Assembly: GCA_964637235.1 (NCBI GenBank) | Contig: CAZWVR010000078.1 | Coordinates: forward strand, 1 to 11,609 | DNA: 11,609 nucleotides | Origin: CAZWVR01 sp964637235 | GTDB taxonomy: Bacteria; Bacteroidota; Bacteroidia; Bacteroidales; S143-33 | Reading direction: 5' to 3' | In this document: in pieces, positions 1-7,596 of the stretch | Layout: every line of letters begins with the position of its first letter | Position numbering within the stretch: the stretch's first letter is position 1 | The notes under the pieces: model-generated | The model's input: the letters and a program-made list of their open reading frames with translations, nothing else | What the model was told of the DNA's origin: nothing | Databases searched by the model: none | Made by a program: the position numbers and the translations under genes

Positions 1-35
1 GCATATACATATCAAAAATAATATAAGCAATAAAT

Positions 36-66
36 AAAAAACCCCCTCTGACACTCAGACGGGGGT
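36..66 (-). terminator. Intrinsic terminator of the rfbA operon
   Basis: Read on the minus strand, CCCCC and TCTGA (65-61, 59-55) pair with TCAGA and GGGGG (51-47, 46-42) around a 3-nt loop, with one unpaired base at position 60. A run of six T follows at 41-36. It lies about 25 bases after the stop of the last small membrane gene and has the full form of a rho-independent terminator, so it probably ends the rfbA transcript. Confidence 0.9.
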
Positions 67-90
67 ATATTGTATTTACATCCATACCAG

Positions 91-408
91 CTATAATAAA
101 GCAAATAATAAAACAACTATTCCAATGCCTATAATTAGACCTCCTATTAGCCGATCTGCCAATAATGCAAAAAGCAAGCCTAAGACAATTATTACCACTG
201 ATAACATCAATAATTTACTACTATATTCTTGTAGCTTATGCTTCAAAATCTTAAAAGGACTAAGAGTTTTCTTAGTTATATTTTTCTGTAAATCAATGAC
301 TTTATTATAGTGCGTATGTGAATAAAAAACTCTTCCATAAGAAAATGTAGCATAGCTACTACTACCCAAAAATGCTATGAAAAGCAATAAAAAAATAATC
401 CGTTTCAT
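91..408 (-). CDS. Small membrane protein with signal peptide (paralogue of the gene at 419-757)
   Basis: A 105-aa protein of unknown function. Residues 1-20 form a signal peptide (MKR, a hydrophobic stretch, then SSSYA before a likely cleavage site). A basic, lysine-rich middle (about 41-60) follows, then two adjacent hydrophobic helices at about 66-84 and 87-105, ending in LFALL at the very C-terminus. The mature protein would therefore be anchored in the inner membrane by a C-terminal hairpin, with a short basic domain probably outside the cytoplasm. The neighbour at 419-757 has the same plan (signal peptide, basic linker, twin helices, a leucine-rich end) and is probably an ancient duplicate. 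The 10-base gap and the terminator just downstream make this the last gene of the rfbA transcript. I do not recognise a named family. Confidence 0.75.
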   Translation of the reverse strand: MKRIIFLLLFIAFLGSSSYATFSYGRVFYSHTHYNKVIDLQKNITKKTLSPFKILKHKLQEYSSKLLMLSVVIIVLGLLFALLADRLIGGLIIGIGIVVLLFALL

Positions 409-418
409 AATAATGTTT

Positions 419-757
419 TTATAATAAATACAAAAGCAAAAATACTACACCTACTAAGAAAAATATTACCCCTACGACATAAACAATTTTACCCAATGAG
501 CCTAAGGCTAAAAATAAAATACCTAAAATCATAAAAATTAAAGCTAAGGTAAGCCTATCATACTTAGCCTTAAAAAGCTTGCTGGGCAATTGCTTTACTT
601 TTTTTACAATTTTAGAATTCATCAGTTTATGCCAAAATGAAGCTTGTTTTTGCACCTTTGCAGTTTGTACAGCCTGTCCATTACTTTGTGTAGCAAAAAC
701 AAAATTAACATTCGTTATTAAAATAACTGTAATTAGTAAAATAACAATTTTTTTCAT
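419..757 (-). CDS. Small membrane protein with signal peptide (paralogue of the gene at 91-408)
   Basis: A 112-aa protein of unknown function. A signal peptide covers residues 1-22 (MKK, hydrophobic core, VFA before the likely cleavage). A Gln/Lys-rich linker with two lysine clusters (about 48-66) leads to two hydrophobic helices at about 69-87 and 91-112, ending in LLLYLL. The architecture matches the next gene, although residue identity is low. It begins 16 bases after the rfbA stop with an A/T-rich leader and no Shine-Dalgarno, so it is probably co-transcribed with rfbA. Being next to rfbA might suggest a cell-envelope role, but nothing in the sequence shows this. Confidence 0.75.
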   Translation of the reverse strand: MKKIVILLITVILITNVNFVFATQSNGQAVQTAKVQKQASFWHKLMNSKIVKKVKQLPSKLFKAKYDRLTLALIFMILGILFLALGSLGKIVYVVGVIFFLVGVVFLLLYLL

Positions 758-773
758 AAGCTATATTTTTGTG

Positions 774-1649
774 TTAATTTTCATTAGCAATACGATATAA
801 ATATTCTCCGTACTGATTGTTTTTTAAATTTTTCGCTAATTTCAATAATTGTTCTCTATTAATAAATCCTTTACGATAGGCAATTTCCTCTATACAAGCT
901 ATTTTTAGTCCCTGCCGTTTTTCAACAGTAGCAATAAAATTTGAAGCATTAAGCAAACTCTCATGAGTACCTGTATCAAGCCATGCAAAACCTCGACCAA
1001 GCAGTTTAACCTCTAACCGATTTTCTTTTAAATATAAATTATTCAAATCGGTTATCTCTAACTCTCCACGTTTAGAAGGTTTCAAACTCTTTGCTTTCTC
1101 AACTACATCACTACTATAAAAATAGAGCCCTGTGACTGCATAATTAGACTTAGGCTTCTGCGGTTTTTCTTCTATACTAATTACTCGCATATTTTCGTCA
1201 AACTCTACAACCCCATATCTTTGCGGATCACTCACTCTATATCCAAAAACAATAGCACCATCTTCAAGCTTAGCAGCCTCTTCAAGTATCGAACTCAATC
1301 CATAACCATAAAAAAGATTATCACCTAAAATTAGACAAACATTACTATTGTCTATAAAACGCTCACCAATAATAAAAGCCTGTGCCAAACCTTCTGGCTT
1401 AGGCTGGATTGCATAGCTAATACGCAAACCTATGAAAGAACCATCCCCTAATAAACGTTTATATAAATCAATATCCTGTGGCGTTGAAATAATTAAAATA
1501 TCTCTAATATTTGCAAGCATCAAAACTGAAAGCGGATAATAAATCATAGGCTTGTCATATATAGGTAAAATCTGTTTTGAAACAGACTTGGTAATAGGAT
1601 ATAGGCGGCTCCCACTACCACCTGCCAAAATAATACCTTTCTTTACCAT
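774..1649 (-). CDS. rfbA: Glucose-1-phosphate thymidylyltransferase (RfbA/RmlA)
   Basis: Makes dTDP-glucose from glucose-1-phosphate and dTTP, the first step of dTDP-rhamnose and related dTDP-sugar synthesis in the cytoplasm. The 291-aa length is normal for the family. Seen: the nucleotide-binding GGSGSRLYP at 10-18 (the family usually has GGSGTRLYP), SKQILPIYDKPMIYYPLS at 24-41, the LGDN metal-binding loop at 108-111, EEKP at 160-163, NYAVTGLYFY at 169-178, GELEITDLN at 195-203 and WLDTGTHESLLNASNF at 223-238. All core residues look intact. No rfbB, rfbC or rfbD lies next to it, so the rest of the pathway must be encoded elsewhere. Two small membrane proteins follow closely and probably share its transcript. 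Confidence 0.96.
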   Translation of the reverse strand: MVKKGIILAGGSGSRLYPITKSVSKQILPIYDKPMIYYPLSVLMLANIRDILIISTPQDIDLYKRLLGDGSFIGLRISYAIQPKPEGLAQAFIIGERFIDNSNVCLILGDNLFYGYGLSSILEEAAKLEDGAIVFGYRVSDPQRYGVVEFDENMRVISIEEKPQKPKSNYAVTGLYFYSSDVVEKAKSLKPSKRGELEITDLNNLYLKENRLEVKLLGRGFAWLDTGTHESLLNASNFIATVEKRQGLKIACIEEIAYRKGFINREQLLKLAKNLKNNQYGEYLYRIANEN

Positions 1650-1949
1650 AACTTAATGTTTATTTTCTATAATCGTAAATTTAAAAAAATATTCTTTTTT
1701 TATCAAAAGTTACTTTTGTCTATGCATTAGCTTCAAAATATCAGCTAATAATTTTTAATAATTGCACAAAAATATTGGAAATTAGCTCTATTTATAGGCA
1801 ACGTTCTATAACGAGCTCTTTTCTACACATATTATACATAAATAATCAGCATAAAATAGGTTAGTAAATTTAGCTGAAAAAAGATAATTAAAGTATTTAA
1901 CCATTTGATAATTAGTGAATTCAAAAATCAATTAAAGCTTATATAATAG
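1650..1949. other. AT-rich intergenic region, no gene seen
   Basis: Three hundred bases between the DUF2378-like gene and rfbA. I see no credible reading frame on either strand and no intrinsic terminator after the stop at 1950. The only structured item is a weak 6-bp inverted repeat (TTATAG at 1792-1797 with CTATAA at 1806-1811). It contains one candidate promoter box for rfbA, listed separately. Confidence 0.6.
1767..1774 (-). promoter_or_regulatory. Candidate Bacteroidota -7 box upstream of rfbA
   Basis: The minus strand reads TATTTTTG, an exact match to the Bacteroidota TAnnTTTG consensus. A TTG that could serve as the -33 element lies at 1801-1799, but the 24-base spacer is somewhat long. 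Transcription would start near 1760, giving a leader of about 110 bases. In DNA this AT-rich the match could be chance. Confidence 0.3.
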
Positions 1950-2507
1950 TTATTCCCATACAACATTATAAAGCACGTCAATATATGTATCCTCTCTCAA
2001 TATGCGAGATTCAATAAGAACAGGTTTTCGTCTTACTAAATGCAATGCTTCCTCCGTCCAACCTTTAATTCTTGGAATTAAAACTTTTGCTTCAAGAGGT
2101 AAATTTTTTATTAAATATTTACCAGAATTATCAGCCAATTCAAGAACTTCTGTAATTCCAAAATCGTAATATGTTGAAAATATTACAGGTAAATTTTTCA
2201 AAACAAAGCGGGGATTAGTTATCTTAATAAATATTTTATACACACCTTTAAGAGCATCGGAAGCGCTAAATTTACCAATTAAAAATGAAGCCTTTTGGAC
2301 ATCCCCTTCATAAAAAAGCTCAGCAATTTTCTCAGTGGGTACTTTTAAGCCTTCTATAAAAGGATACCATTTAGTAATAATCGGCGCCTGAGCATATATC
2401 TTTTTACTTGCTAAAGGTAAAGAATTTAACCATAGAGTGTATTTTTCAGAGAAATTATGTCGAACAAAATTATTTGTAGCCTTAACCGAACTGCCTTTTA
2501 TATTCAC
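1950..2507 (-). CDS. DUF2378/TIGR02265-like protein (GTG start proposed)
   Basis: With the GTG at 2507-2505 as start, a 185-aa soluble protein. The pattern resembles the DUF2378/TIGR02265 family first noted in myxobacteria: an opening (M)NIKGSSVK, a predicted helix with a LPLAS segment, a WYPF motif, a central alpha-helical stretch (GKFSASDALKGVYKIF), then NPRFVLKNLPVIFSTYYDFG and a late IKGWTEEAL. I recall this pattern and have not run a search. Family function is unknown to me; related folds occur in small-molecule sensing domains. The open frame extends upstream to a TTG at 2576, but those 23 codons run through the preceding terminator hairpin and the family-like part begins exactly at the GTG. 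No ATG occurs anywhere in the frame. An A-rich run precedes the GTG, as at other starts here. Confidence 0.65.
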   Translation of the reverse strand: MNIKGSSVKATNNFVRHNFSEKYTLWLNSLPLASKKIYAQAPIITKWYPFIEGLKVPTEKIAELFYEGDVQKASFLIGKFSASDALKGVYKIFIKITNPRFVLKNLPVIFSTYYDFGITEVLELADNSGKYLIKNLPLEAKVLIPRIKGWTEEALHLVRRKPVLIESRILREDTYIDVLYNVVWE

Positions 2508-2542
2508 AACTTTTTTTTTATTTGTTAAAAAGACTATTTTCG

Positions 2543-2573
2543 AAAAAAAATAGGCGTATCGCACGCCTATTTT
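2543..2573 (-). terminator. Intrinsic terminator after the secreted-protein gene
   Basis: A perfect 11-bp inverted repeat (AAAATAGGCGT at 2547-2557 with ACGCCTATTTT at 2563-2573) surrounds a 5-nt loop. On the minus strand it ends in eight T at 2550-2543. It starts at the very stop codon of the gene at 2573-3034. The A-tract on the other side means it could also stop transcription on the plus strand. Confidence 0.88.
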
Positions 2574-3034
2574 CAATGAGCACTACCTACGAAAGAAAGA
2601 ATTCCTACTGCACACGTTTTTCGGACTTTTACACCTTCTTTCAGTCGTATTGATACATAGTACATTCCGGATTTTCTGCAAATAAAATCAAAAGAATCTC
2701 TATGTTTACCAGTTTTAGGATCATAAGTAGATCCATAAGGATTTGTCTTTTCAGGATGTTGGCTGTCGTATAAAGTTAATATTACCTTATCCTCATAACC
2801 TTGCTGTGTACACAAATTAAACCGATAATGAGCATCTTTGTTTAAAACCACAGTCCATTTAGTGCTGGGGGAAGTATTACGTTTAAGTTTAGTATTAAAA
2901 TCTCTCAAATAGATACTATTACCTTTTGTTGCACAAGCATAAACCATTTGCTGCTTGCATTGAGCATTTAAAGAAAATGTATTTAGCCCCAGCAAAATTA
3001 ACAGGACAATGTTAAATAAAATGATTTTTTTCAT
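2573..3034 (-). CDS. Small secreted protein of unknown function
   Basis: A 153-aa exported protein. Residues 1-24 are a signal peptide (MKK, long leucine/isoleucine core, SLNA before cleavage ahead of Gln25). The cysteine that follows at 26 is not in a lipobox because Gln precedes it, so I expect a soluble periplasmic or secreted product. The mature part is rich in alternating beta-strand patterns (WTVVLNKD, KVILTLYD, GMYYVSIRL) and carries five cysteines (26, 34, 75, 119, 141), which suggests a disulphide-bonded beta-sandwich. The stretch DSFDFICRKSGMYYVSI resembles C-terminal strands of other small Bacteroidota secreted proteins, but I cannot name the family. It begins one base after the lipoprotein gene stops, so the two are translated from one message and may act together in the envelope. 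Confidence 0.75.
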   Translation of the reverse strand: MKKIILFNIVLLILLGLNTFSLNAQCKQQMVYACATKGNSIYLRDFNTKLKRNTSPSTKWTVVLNKDAHYRFNLCTQQGYEDKVILTLYDSQHPEKTNPYGSTYDPKTGKHRDSFDFICRKSGMYYVSIRLKEGVKVRKTCAVGILSFVGSAH

Positions 3035-3035
3035 A

Positions 3036-3977
3036 TTATAAGTTTATTAAATTATTACGAATTTTTTTCGTAGTAGATATAATAGCTTTTACCTGATCAT
3101 CTGTAATATTAACGACACTCTCCTCATTCTGTATTATAACAAGCTGACTATCAACTATCTTTGTTTCTGGTTCTCCTTTTTTTATTGTTATAGTAACATT
3201 TGAGTAAATATCTTTAAGTTGATCTAAATTTTTTATGACTTTTGCAAAATACTCATCGTCTTTATATAAAATAATGACTTTATATAAAATGTCAAAAAGT
3301 ACTTTTTGCTCGCCTATTTTATCCTTCAATTTTTCATAATTAACTTGCAATTGAGGGTCATTAGTTTTATGTTGAGTATCCTCTGCAACTTCACAAAGGA
3401 GATAAAGACCTTCTATCCATACACCCGTGACCATCAATAAACTCAAATTACTTCTACCTGTTTCGGTCAAATGCTGATGCATATCTGTAAAACTATTCAA
3501 AGTGACAAACATCAAAGAGTCTAAATCACTATTATTAGTAGCCATTCTTTTTAAAGCGTGAAAATCAAAAAACTGTCCAATTCGCAATGCATCAGCCAGT
3601 CTTTTTATTGCTGAAAGATATTCAACAATAAGGGTACTTTTTTCATAAATATTTAAATACCCCAAATCAGCACTTAAAATCCCTAATGCCAATGCTTTTT
3701 TCTTATTAGTATCATAATTTTCTGTTTTTTTAGGATCTAATAAATATTTCTTAGAAAAAGGCACATTTAAATCCTTAATTAAAGCTGCCATTTCTACTGG
3801 CTGGGGAAAACTGTTAATAATTTCATTTATAGCTTCTTCATTTATTGCAGGCTGAGAAATAGTAGTATCAACTTGCTTATTATCTGCATTATTATTTTTA
3901 TCTTTCTTACAGCCTATTGAAAGAAATATCAAAAATGCTATTGATAAAGATATTCTAAGCCAATTCTTTAAACTCAT
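3036..3977 (-). CDS. Predicted lipoprotein of unknown function
   Basis: A 313-aa protein with a lipoprotein signal: a hydrophobic core then LSIGC, lipidated Cys at residue 23, followed by KKDKNNN and a low-complexity polar tether to about residue 45. The charged residues right after the cysteine could bear on outer-membrane or surface sorting, as in Bacteroidota lipoprotein export signals, but this is not a clear match. The rest (about 50-313) is mainly alpha-helical, with the stretch FPQPVEMAALIKDLNVPF, an LGYLNIYEK motif, a GQFFDFHALKRMA helix and TGVWIEGLYLL. I associate this arrangement with an uncharacterised Bacteroidota lipoprotein family. It is the first gene of a two-gene unit with the secreted protein downstream, ended by the terminator at 2573-2543. 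No enzymatic motif is visible. Confidence 0.8.
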   Translation of the reverse strand: MSLKNWLRISLSIAFLIFLSIGCKKDKNNNADNKQVDTTISQPAINEEAINEIINSFPQPVEMAALIKDLNVPFSKKYLLDPKKTENYDTNKKKALALGILSADLGYLNIYEKSTLIVEYLSAIKRLADALRIGQFFDFHALKRMATNNSDLDSLMFVTLNSFTDMHQHLTETGRSNLSLLMVTGVWIEGLYLLCEVAEDTQHKTNDPQLQVNYEKLKDKIGEQKVLFDILYKVIILYKDDEYFAKVIKNLDQLKDIYSNVTITIKKGEPETKIVDSQLVIIQNEESVVNITDDQVKAIISTTKKIRNNLINL

Positions 3978-3994
3978 AAGTTTAGTATTTAGAG

Positions 3995-4002
3995 CAAAAA
4001 TA
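3995..4002 (-). promoter_or_regulatory. Candidate Bacteroidota -7 box upstream of the lipoprotein gene
   Basis: The minus strand reads TATTTTTG, matching TAnnTTTG, 17 bases before the lipoprotein ATG. No good -33 element is visible, and the implied leader would be only about ten bases. It lies in the 57-base gap after the transporter gene, so the lipoprotein may have its own start or simply be read through from the transporter cluster. Confidence 0.3.
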
Positions 4003-4034
4003 AAAAAAAATTTGAAAATTGAAAACGCTTTACT

Positions 4035-7000
4035 TTATTTTTTCAACAGTTTTTTTAATTTCAAGGAACTGAAAAAATTCAAAAACTTCCTCAAATGTTC
4101 ATAATAGAGAGGAGGATACAATAAAATTGTCATTATCCAAATAACAGCCATATTAAACCAATAAGTATCAAGATTATGAATACCCATAAAATATTTTGTA
4201 GGAGCATAAAAATGAGCCCGAAAACCTATAAATGTAGCATCATCAGGATCTTCAAATATTGGATCTATTTGCTGGACAAGTTTATCTTTATACCGTAATA
4301 TTTTATATCGTTCATAAGTATTTGTCACGATATCCTCCAAATATTCATTATGATATTTATTACGCAAATAAATGTACTTATATTTACTTTGTTTACTCCA
4401 TCTAACTTTAATTGCCTCTTTTTCACTATCTTTCTGGAAAAATATTTGTCCATAAAACTTCTTAACCGCCGTTAGATATTCCATAACAGCATCATAAACA
4501 TCTTCATTAAATTTATCAAAATACAGTGAAGCAAAAATTTTTGGATCTAACTTAGGAGCATTTTTATATTTTTTATCCCTACGCAATCTTTCAGAAATTT
4601 CATGCCTTAACAAAGCCAAATTGTCTTTCATAGCTTTCTTTAAAGAGTCAATATTAACATTTTTGCTTTCCTCTTCATCTTCAAGGGTATAAAGACCGTC
4701 TAAAACATCATTCAAAGCATCTTCAAGAGCTGGTTCCCAGTGGGTTTGAATAAAATCTGCCTGACTTATAGCTTTATCCAATTCAAAAAAATGCTTTTCA
4801 AAATAGTTATTTTTAAACTGGTCAACCATCAATGCCTCATAAGCCCAGCGAGAGGTCATAAATTCTGCTATCAACGGCACCTTATCTACACGCGATATTT
4901 TGCGATTCAGTTTATCAAAACTAAACATAGCTCCGCCCAATGCCATTTGAGGTATCAATAGCAGTGGTATTAAAATATAAATAGTCACAGCAGAATCGAA
5001 GCTTGCAGAAATATTTAGTCCTAAAAGATTTGCAAAAACGAAAACCGTAAAGAGTGCAAACCAATAATGGAAATTCAAACCGTAAATACCGAGCATCGCA
5101 TTGCTAATAACAATATACTGATAAGATTGTATTGCAGAAATTATTATTAAAATAGAAATTTTTGCCATTAAATATGCAGAACGAGACAAATTCAAAAACT
5201 TTTCCCTTTTCAAAATTTTTCTATCCCGAAAAATTTCCTCTGCACTTACTGTCAAACCTAAAAATAGCGCCACTACTATACTCATAAAAATATACGGCGG
5301 AATATTATCATTATCGTATAAAAGATAAATATTTGACATTGGATCCGCTATATAACGAATTAAAAATGAAAGTATTATACCCAATAACGGCGCTTCGGTT
5401 AAACTTAAAATTAAATACTGGGTATTACTTATTTTTGATTTAATATCCCTGGTTAAAAATATTTTAAACTGACTAAACCAAGAAGGTAAATTTAAATTTT
5501 TAGGCGGTAATTCTTTGACAGGTTCAACACGTTTTATTTCGCGATTTTTATAAAAAAGCTCCTCCCATTTATGCGGAGGTACTTTTCTTTCTTGTTTATA
5601 TCTTCCATATTCATCAACGACTTTGGCTTCTAAAATATCAAAGATAAGTTCAGGTTTTACATTACCACATACAGGGCATTCGCCAACTTCACTATTAACT
5701 TGTTTATCAAGGGTTTTAAAGTATATAATAGCTTCAATAGGATTTCCATAATATACCTGATATCCTCCCATATCCAAAATAAGCATACTATCAAACATTT
5801 TGTATATATCAGAGGAAGGCTGGTGAATTACAACAATAACTAATTTACCTTTCAATGCCAACTCACGTAATAGGTCCATAACATTTTCCGAATCGCGGGA
5901 GGATAAACCAGAAGTAGGTTCATCAACAAATAAAATCCATGGTTCTCGTATCAATTCTAATGCAATATTCAATCTTTTCCGTTGCCCACCACTTATAAGT
6001 TTATTAAAAATATTTCCGACCTTTAAATTTCGGATTTCATAAAGTCCTAAGTTCTGCAAAGTTTGATTTACAAGATTTATAATTTCGTCCTTAGACTTAT
6101 CTCTAAAACACAAACGAGCGCTATAATATAGATTTTCAAAAACTGTCAATTCTTCTATTAGCAGGTCGTCCTGAGGGATATTACCAATAAGACCTTCCAG
6201 TTTTTCTTTTTCCTTATGCAAGTTAACACCGTTGATAATTACTTTTCCTGATGTAGGCGTATAAGTTCCATTAAGCACATTAAGCAAAGTTGTTTTTCCA
6301 GAACCACTGGCACCCATTATTCCCACAAGTTTACCATGCGTCTCGGATAAATTAATGCGTTGTAAACCTATATCTCCGCTGGGAAATCTATAATGTATAT
6401 CTATGGCATCAAAGGAAATTTTTATAGATGACTTATCGGCTAAAAATTTTGCAACAACATCACTATAATATACAGGTTTAGAACGCGGAAAACGAATTGT
6501 ACTACCACGAGCAAACAAATAGATACGATTATTATAGATAGGCAGCCCATTCAACTGAATGGCTTCTGTTCCTGTATATTTAAGAAAATACAACTCTACG
6601 GAACTTACCCGCAATATAATTATAGAACCAAATAAAGATTGAACTTTTATTGTTTTACAATACTGACATTTGGGAGGATTTTGGCTGACAATAAGAATAT
6701 TATCAGCATCGAGTTCTTCAAACTTAGTTTTTATTACAAAATTTTTTATTGCTTCATATTCAGATTTAGAGATATTAAAAACCTCAGCAACAGTGTCTAT
6801 AATAGCCATTCTCTGGTCAGTAAACTGTCTACTGGTATTTACCATTTCAAATAGCCTGACCAGAACAACTACTTTCTGCTGCTGATTAAGGGTTTTATTT
6901 ATTTTTCTACATAAACCTAAAATTCTTACAGAATCTTTAACAGAAACGAGTTTTCTGCGAGGTTTTATAACAGTTCCATCTTCGGCGATGCCGGCTTTTT

Positions 7001-7157
7001 CTTTAAACTTACGCAAAAAATCCTGAACAGCATCATGGCTTAATTGTTGAGACAAAAAAGACTCTACATATTCTAATTCTTTAATATGGACACCTTCATC
7101 TTGCTTAGCAATTATAGCAAAAAGCTGAATCAGAGCATTTAAAATTTCCTCACTCAT
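4035..7157 (-). CDS. TerB-ABC transporter: ATP-binding protein fused to ABCG/ABC2-type permease
   Basis: A 1040-aa half-transporter with nucleotide-binding and membrane domains in one chain, in ABCG order. Residues 1-145 are helical and TerB-like (AKQDEGVHIKELEYVESFL). Residues 150-245 look like a beta-rich domain with LNG and GSTIRF segments, possibly FHA-like. The ABC domain (about 246-480) is complete: Walker A GASGSGKTT (282-290), Q-loop Q329, signature ISGGQRKR (388-395), Walker B ILFVDEP (408-414) and H-loop H445. Two CxxC pairs occur (C164/C167 and C494/C497). Membrane helices are near 583-603, 621-640, 662-685, 697-716, 722-744 and 1000-1016. A charged insert of about 250 residues separates the last two, far larger than usual. 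Its ATG is 11 bases after the siaC-like stop, so it is probably co-transcribed with the Sia-like regulators. The substrate is unknown. Confidence 0.92.
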   Translation of the reverse strand: MSEEILNALIQLFAIIAKQDEGVHIKELEYVESFLSQQLSHDAVQDFLRKFKEKAGIAEDGTVIKPRRKLVSVKDSVRILGLCRKINKTLNQQQKVVVLVRLFEMVNTSRQFTDQRMAIIDTVAEVFNISKSEYEAIKNFVIKTKFEELDADNILIVSQNPPKCQYCKTIKVQSLFGSIIILRVSSVELYFLKYTGTEAIQLNGLPIYNNRIYLFARGSTIRFPRSKPVYYSDVVAKFLADKSSIKISFDAIDIHYRFPSGDIGLQRINLSETHGKLVGIMGASGSGKTTLLNVLNGTYTPTSGKVIINGVNLHKEKEKLEGLIGNIPQDDLLIEELTVFENLYYSARLCFRDKSKDEIINLVNQTLQNLGLYEIRNLKVGNIFNKLISGGQRKRLNIALELIREPWILFVDEPTSGLSSRDSENVMDLLRELALKGKLVIVVIHQPSSDIYKMFDSMLILDMGGYQVYYGNPIEAIIYFKTLDKQVNSEVGECPVCGNVKPELIFDILEAKVVDEYGRYKQERKVPPHKWEELFYKNREIKRVEPVKELPPKNLNLPSWFSQFKIFLTRDIKSKISNTQYLILSLTEAPLLGIILSFLIRYIADPMSNIYLLYDNDNIPPYIFMSIVVALFLGLTVSAEEIFRDRKILKREKFLNLSRSAYLMAKISILIIISAIQSYQYIVISNAMLGIYGLNFHYWFALFTVFVFANLLGLNISASFDSAVTIYILIPLLLIPQMALGGAMFSFDKLNRKISRVDKVPLIAEFMTSRWAYEALMVDQFKNNYFEKHFFELDKAISQADFIQTHWEPALEDALNDVLDGLYTLEDEEESKNVNIDSLKKAMKDNLALLRHEISERLRRDKKYKNAPKLDPKIFASLYFDKFNEDVYDAVMEYLTAVKKFYGQIFFQKDSEKEAIKVRWSKQSKYKYIYLRNKYHNEYLEDIVTNTYERYKILRYKDKLVQQIDPIFEDPDDATFIGFRAHFYAPTKYFMGIHNLDTYWFNMAVIWIMTILLYPPLYYEHLRKFLNFFSSLKLKKLLKK

Positions 7158-7168
7158 TTATCGGATTT

Positions 7169-7561
7169 TTATTCTACCGAATAGCTAACATGTTCAAAGG
7201 GGACTTCTACAATATCTGCATATTCCTCGCCAGCTTCCTCCATATCCTCATCGTCCTCTGGGTAATGCCATCTAACGAGAACATCATGTCCGGCATCGTA
7301 CATATCTTCCAATTTCAACAAAATATCTAATAATAATTTAGAGGAAGCCGTATTGAAATATTCTAATTTAAAATCAAAAACTGTTTTTGGCAATGGATTT
7401 TTAGCATACTCGTCCAGCCATTCCAATATAGGTTCATAAAAAGCAACGACATCTTCGGGCAATGAACGCCCAGAAATCTCAAATTTTGGATTATCTGGAT
7501 TAGGGTCTAATATTACAGTTGGAGTATCGTCTGTACCTTGAATTTTTAATGGTTGCAACAT
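7169..7561 (-). CDS. SiaC-family regulatory phosphoprotein (DUF1987)
   Basis: A 130-aa cytoplasmic protein of the SiaC/DUF1987 family. In Pseudomonas, SiaC is the switch protein that is phosphorylated on a threonine by SiaB, dephosphorylated by SiaA, and in the unphosphorylated form binds its effector. Visible family features: TPTVILDP near the N-terminus (13-20), the FEISGRSLPED block (27-37), FYEPILEWLDEY (41-52) and the FNTASSK motif (69-75). Thr71 in that motif is the likely phosphorylation site by analogy with Pseudomonas Thr68; I inferred this by eye. The C-terminus is strongly acidic (103-114). It lies 35 bases after the kinase gene and 11 bases before the transporter gene, consistent with an operon. 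No diguanylate cyclase, the Pseudomonas partner, is nearby. Confidence 0.9.
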   Translation of the reverse strand: MLQPLKIQGTDDTPTVILDPNPDNPKFEISGRSLPEDVVAFYEPILEWLDEYAKNPLPKTVFDFKLEYFNTASSKLLLDILLKLEDMYDAGHDVLVRWHYPEDDEDMEEAGEEYADIVEVPFEHVSYSVE

Positions 7562-7596
7562 ATTTTTATTTTTTTACAATTTTGACAAAGATAAAC

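Noticed and set aside
1792..1811. 6-bp inverted repeat as a terminator or operator
   Set aside because: It is short, AT-rich and has no T-run; such repeats are expected by chance in this composition.
4003..4034. Terminator after the ABC transporter gene
   Set aside because: There is a T-run on the minus strand but no stable stem before it, so read-through into the lipoprotein gene cannot be excluded.
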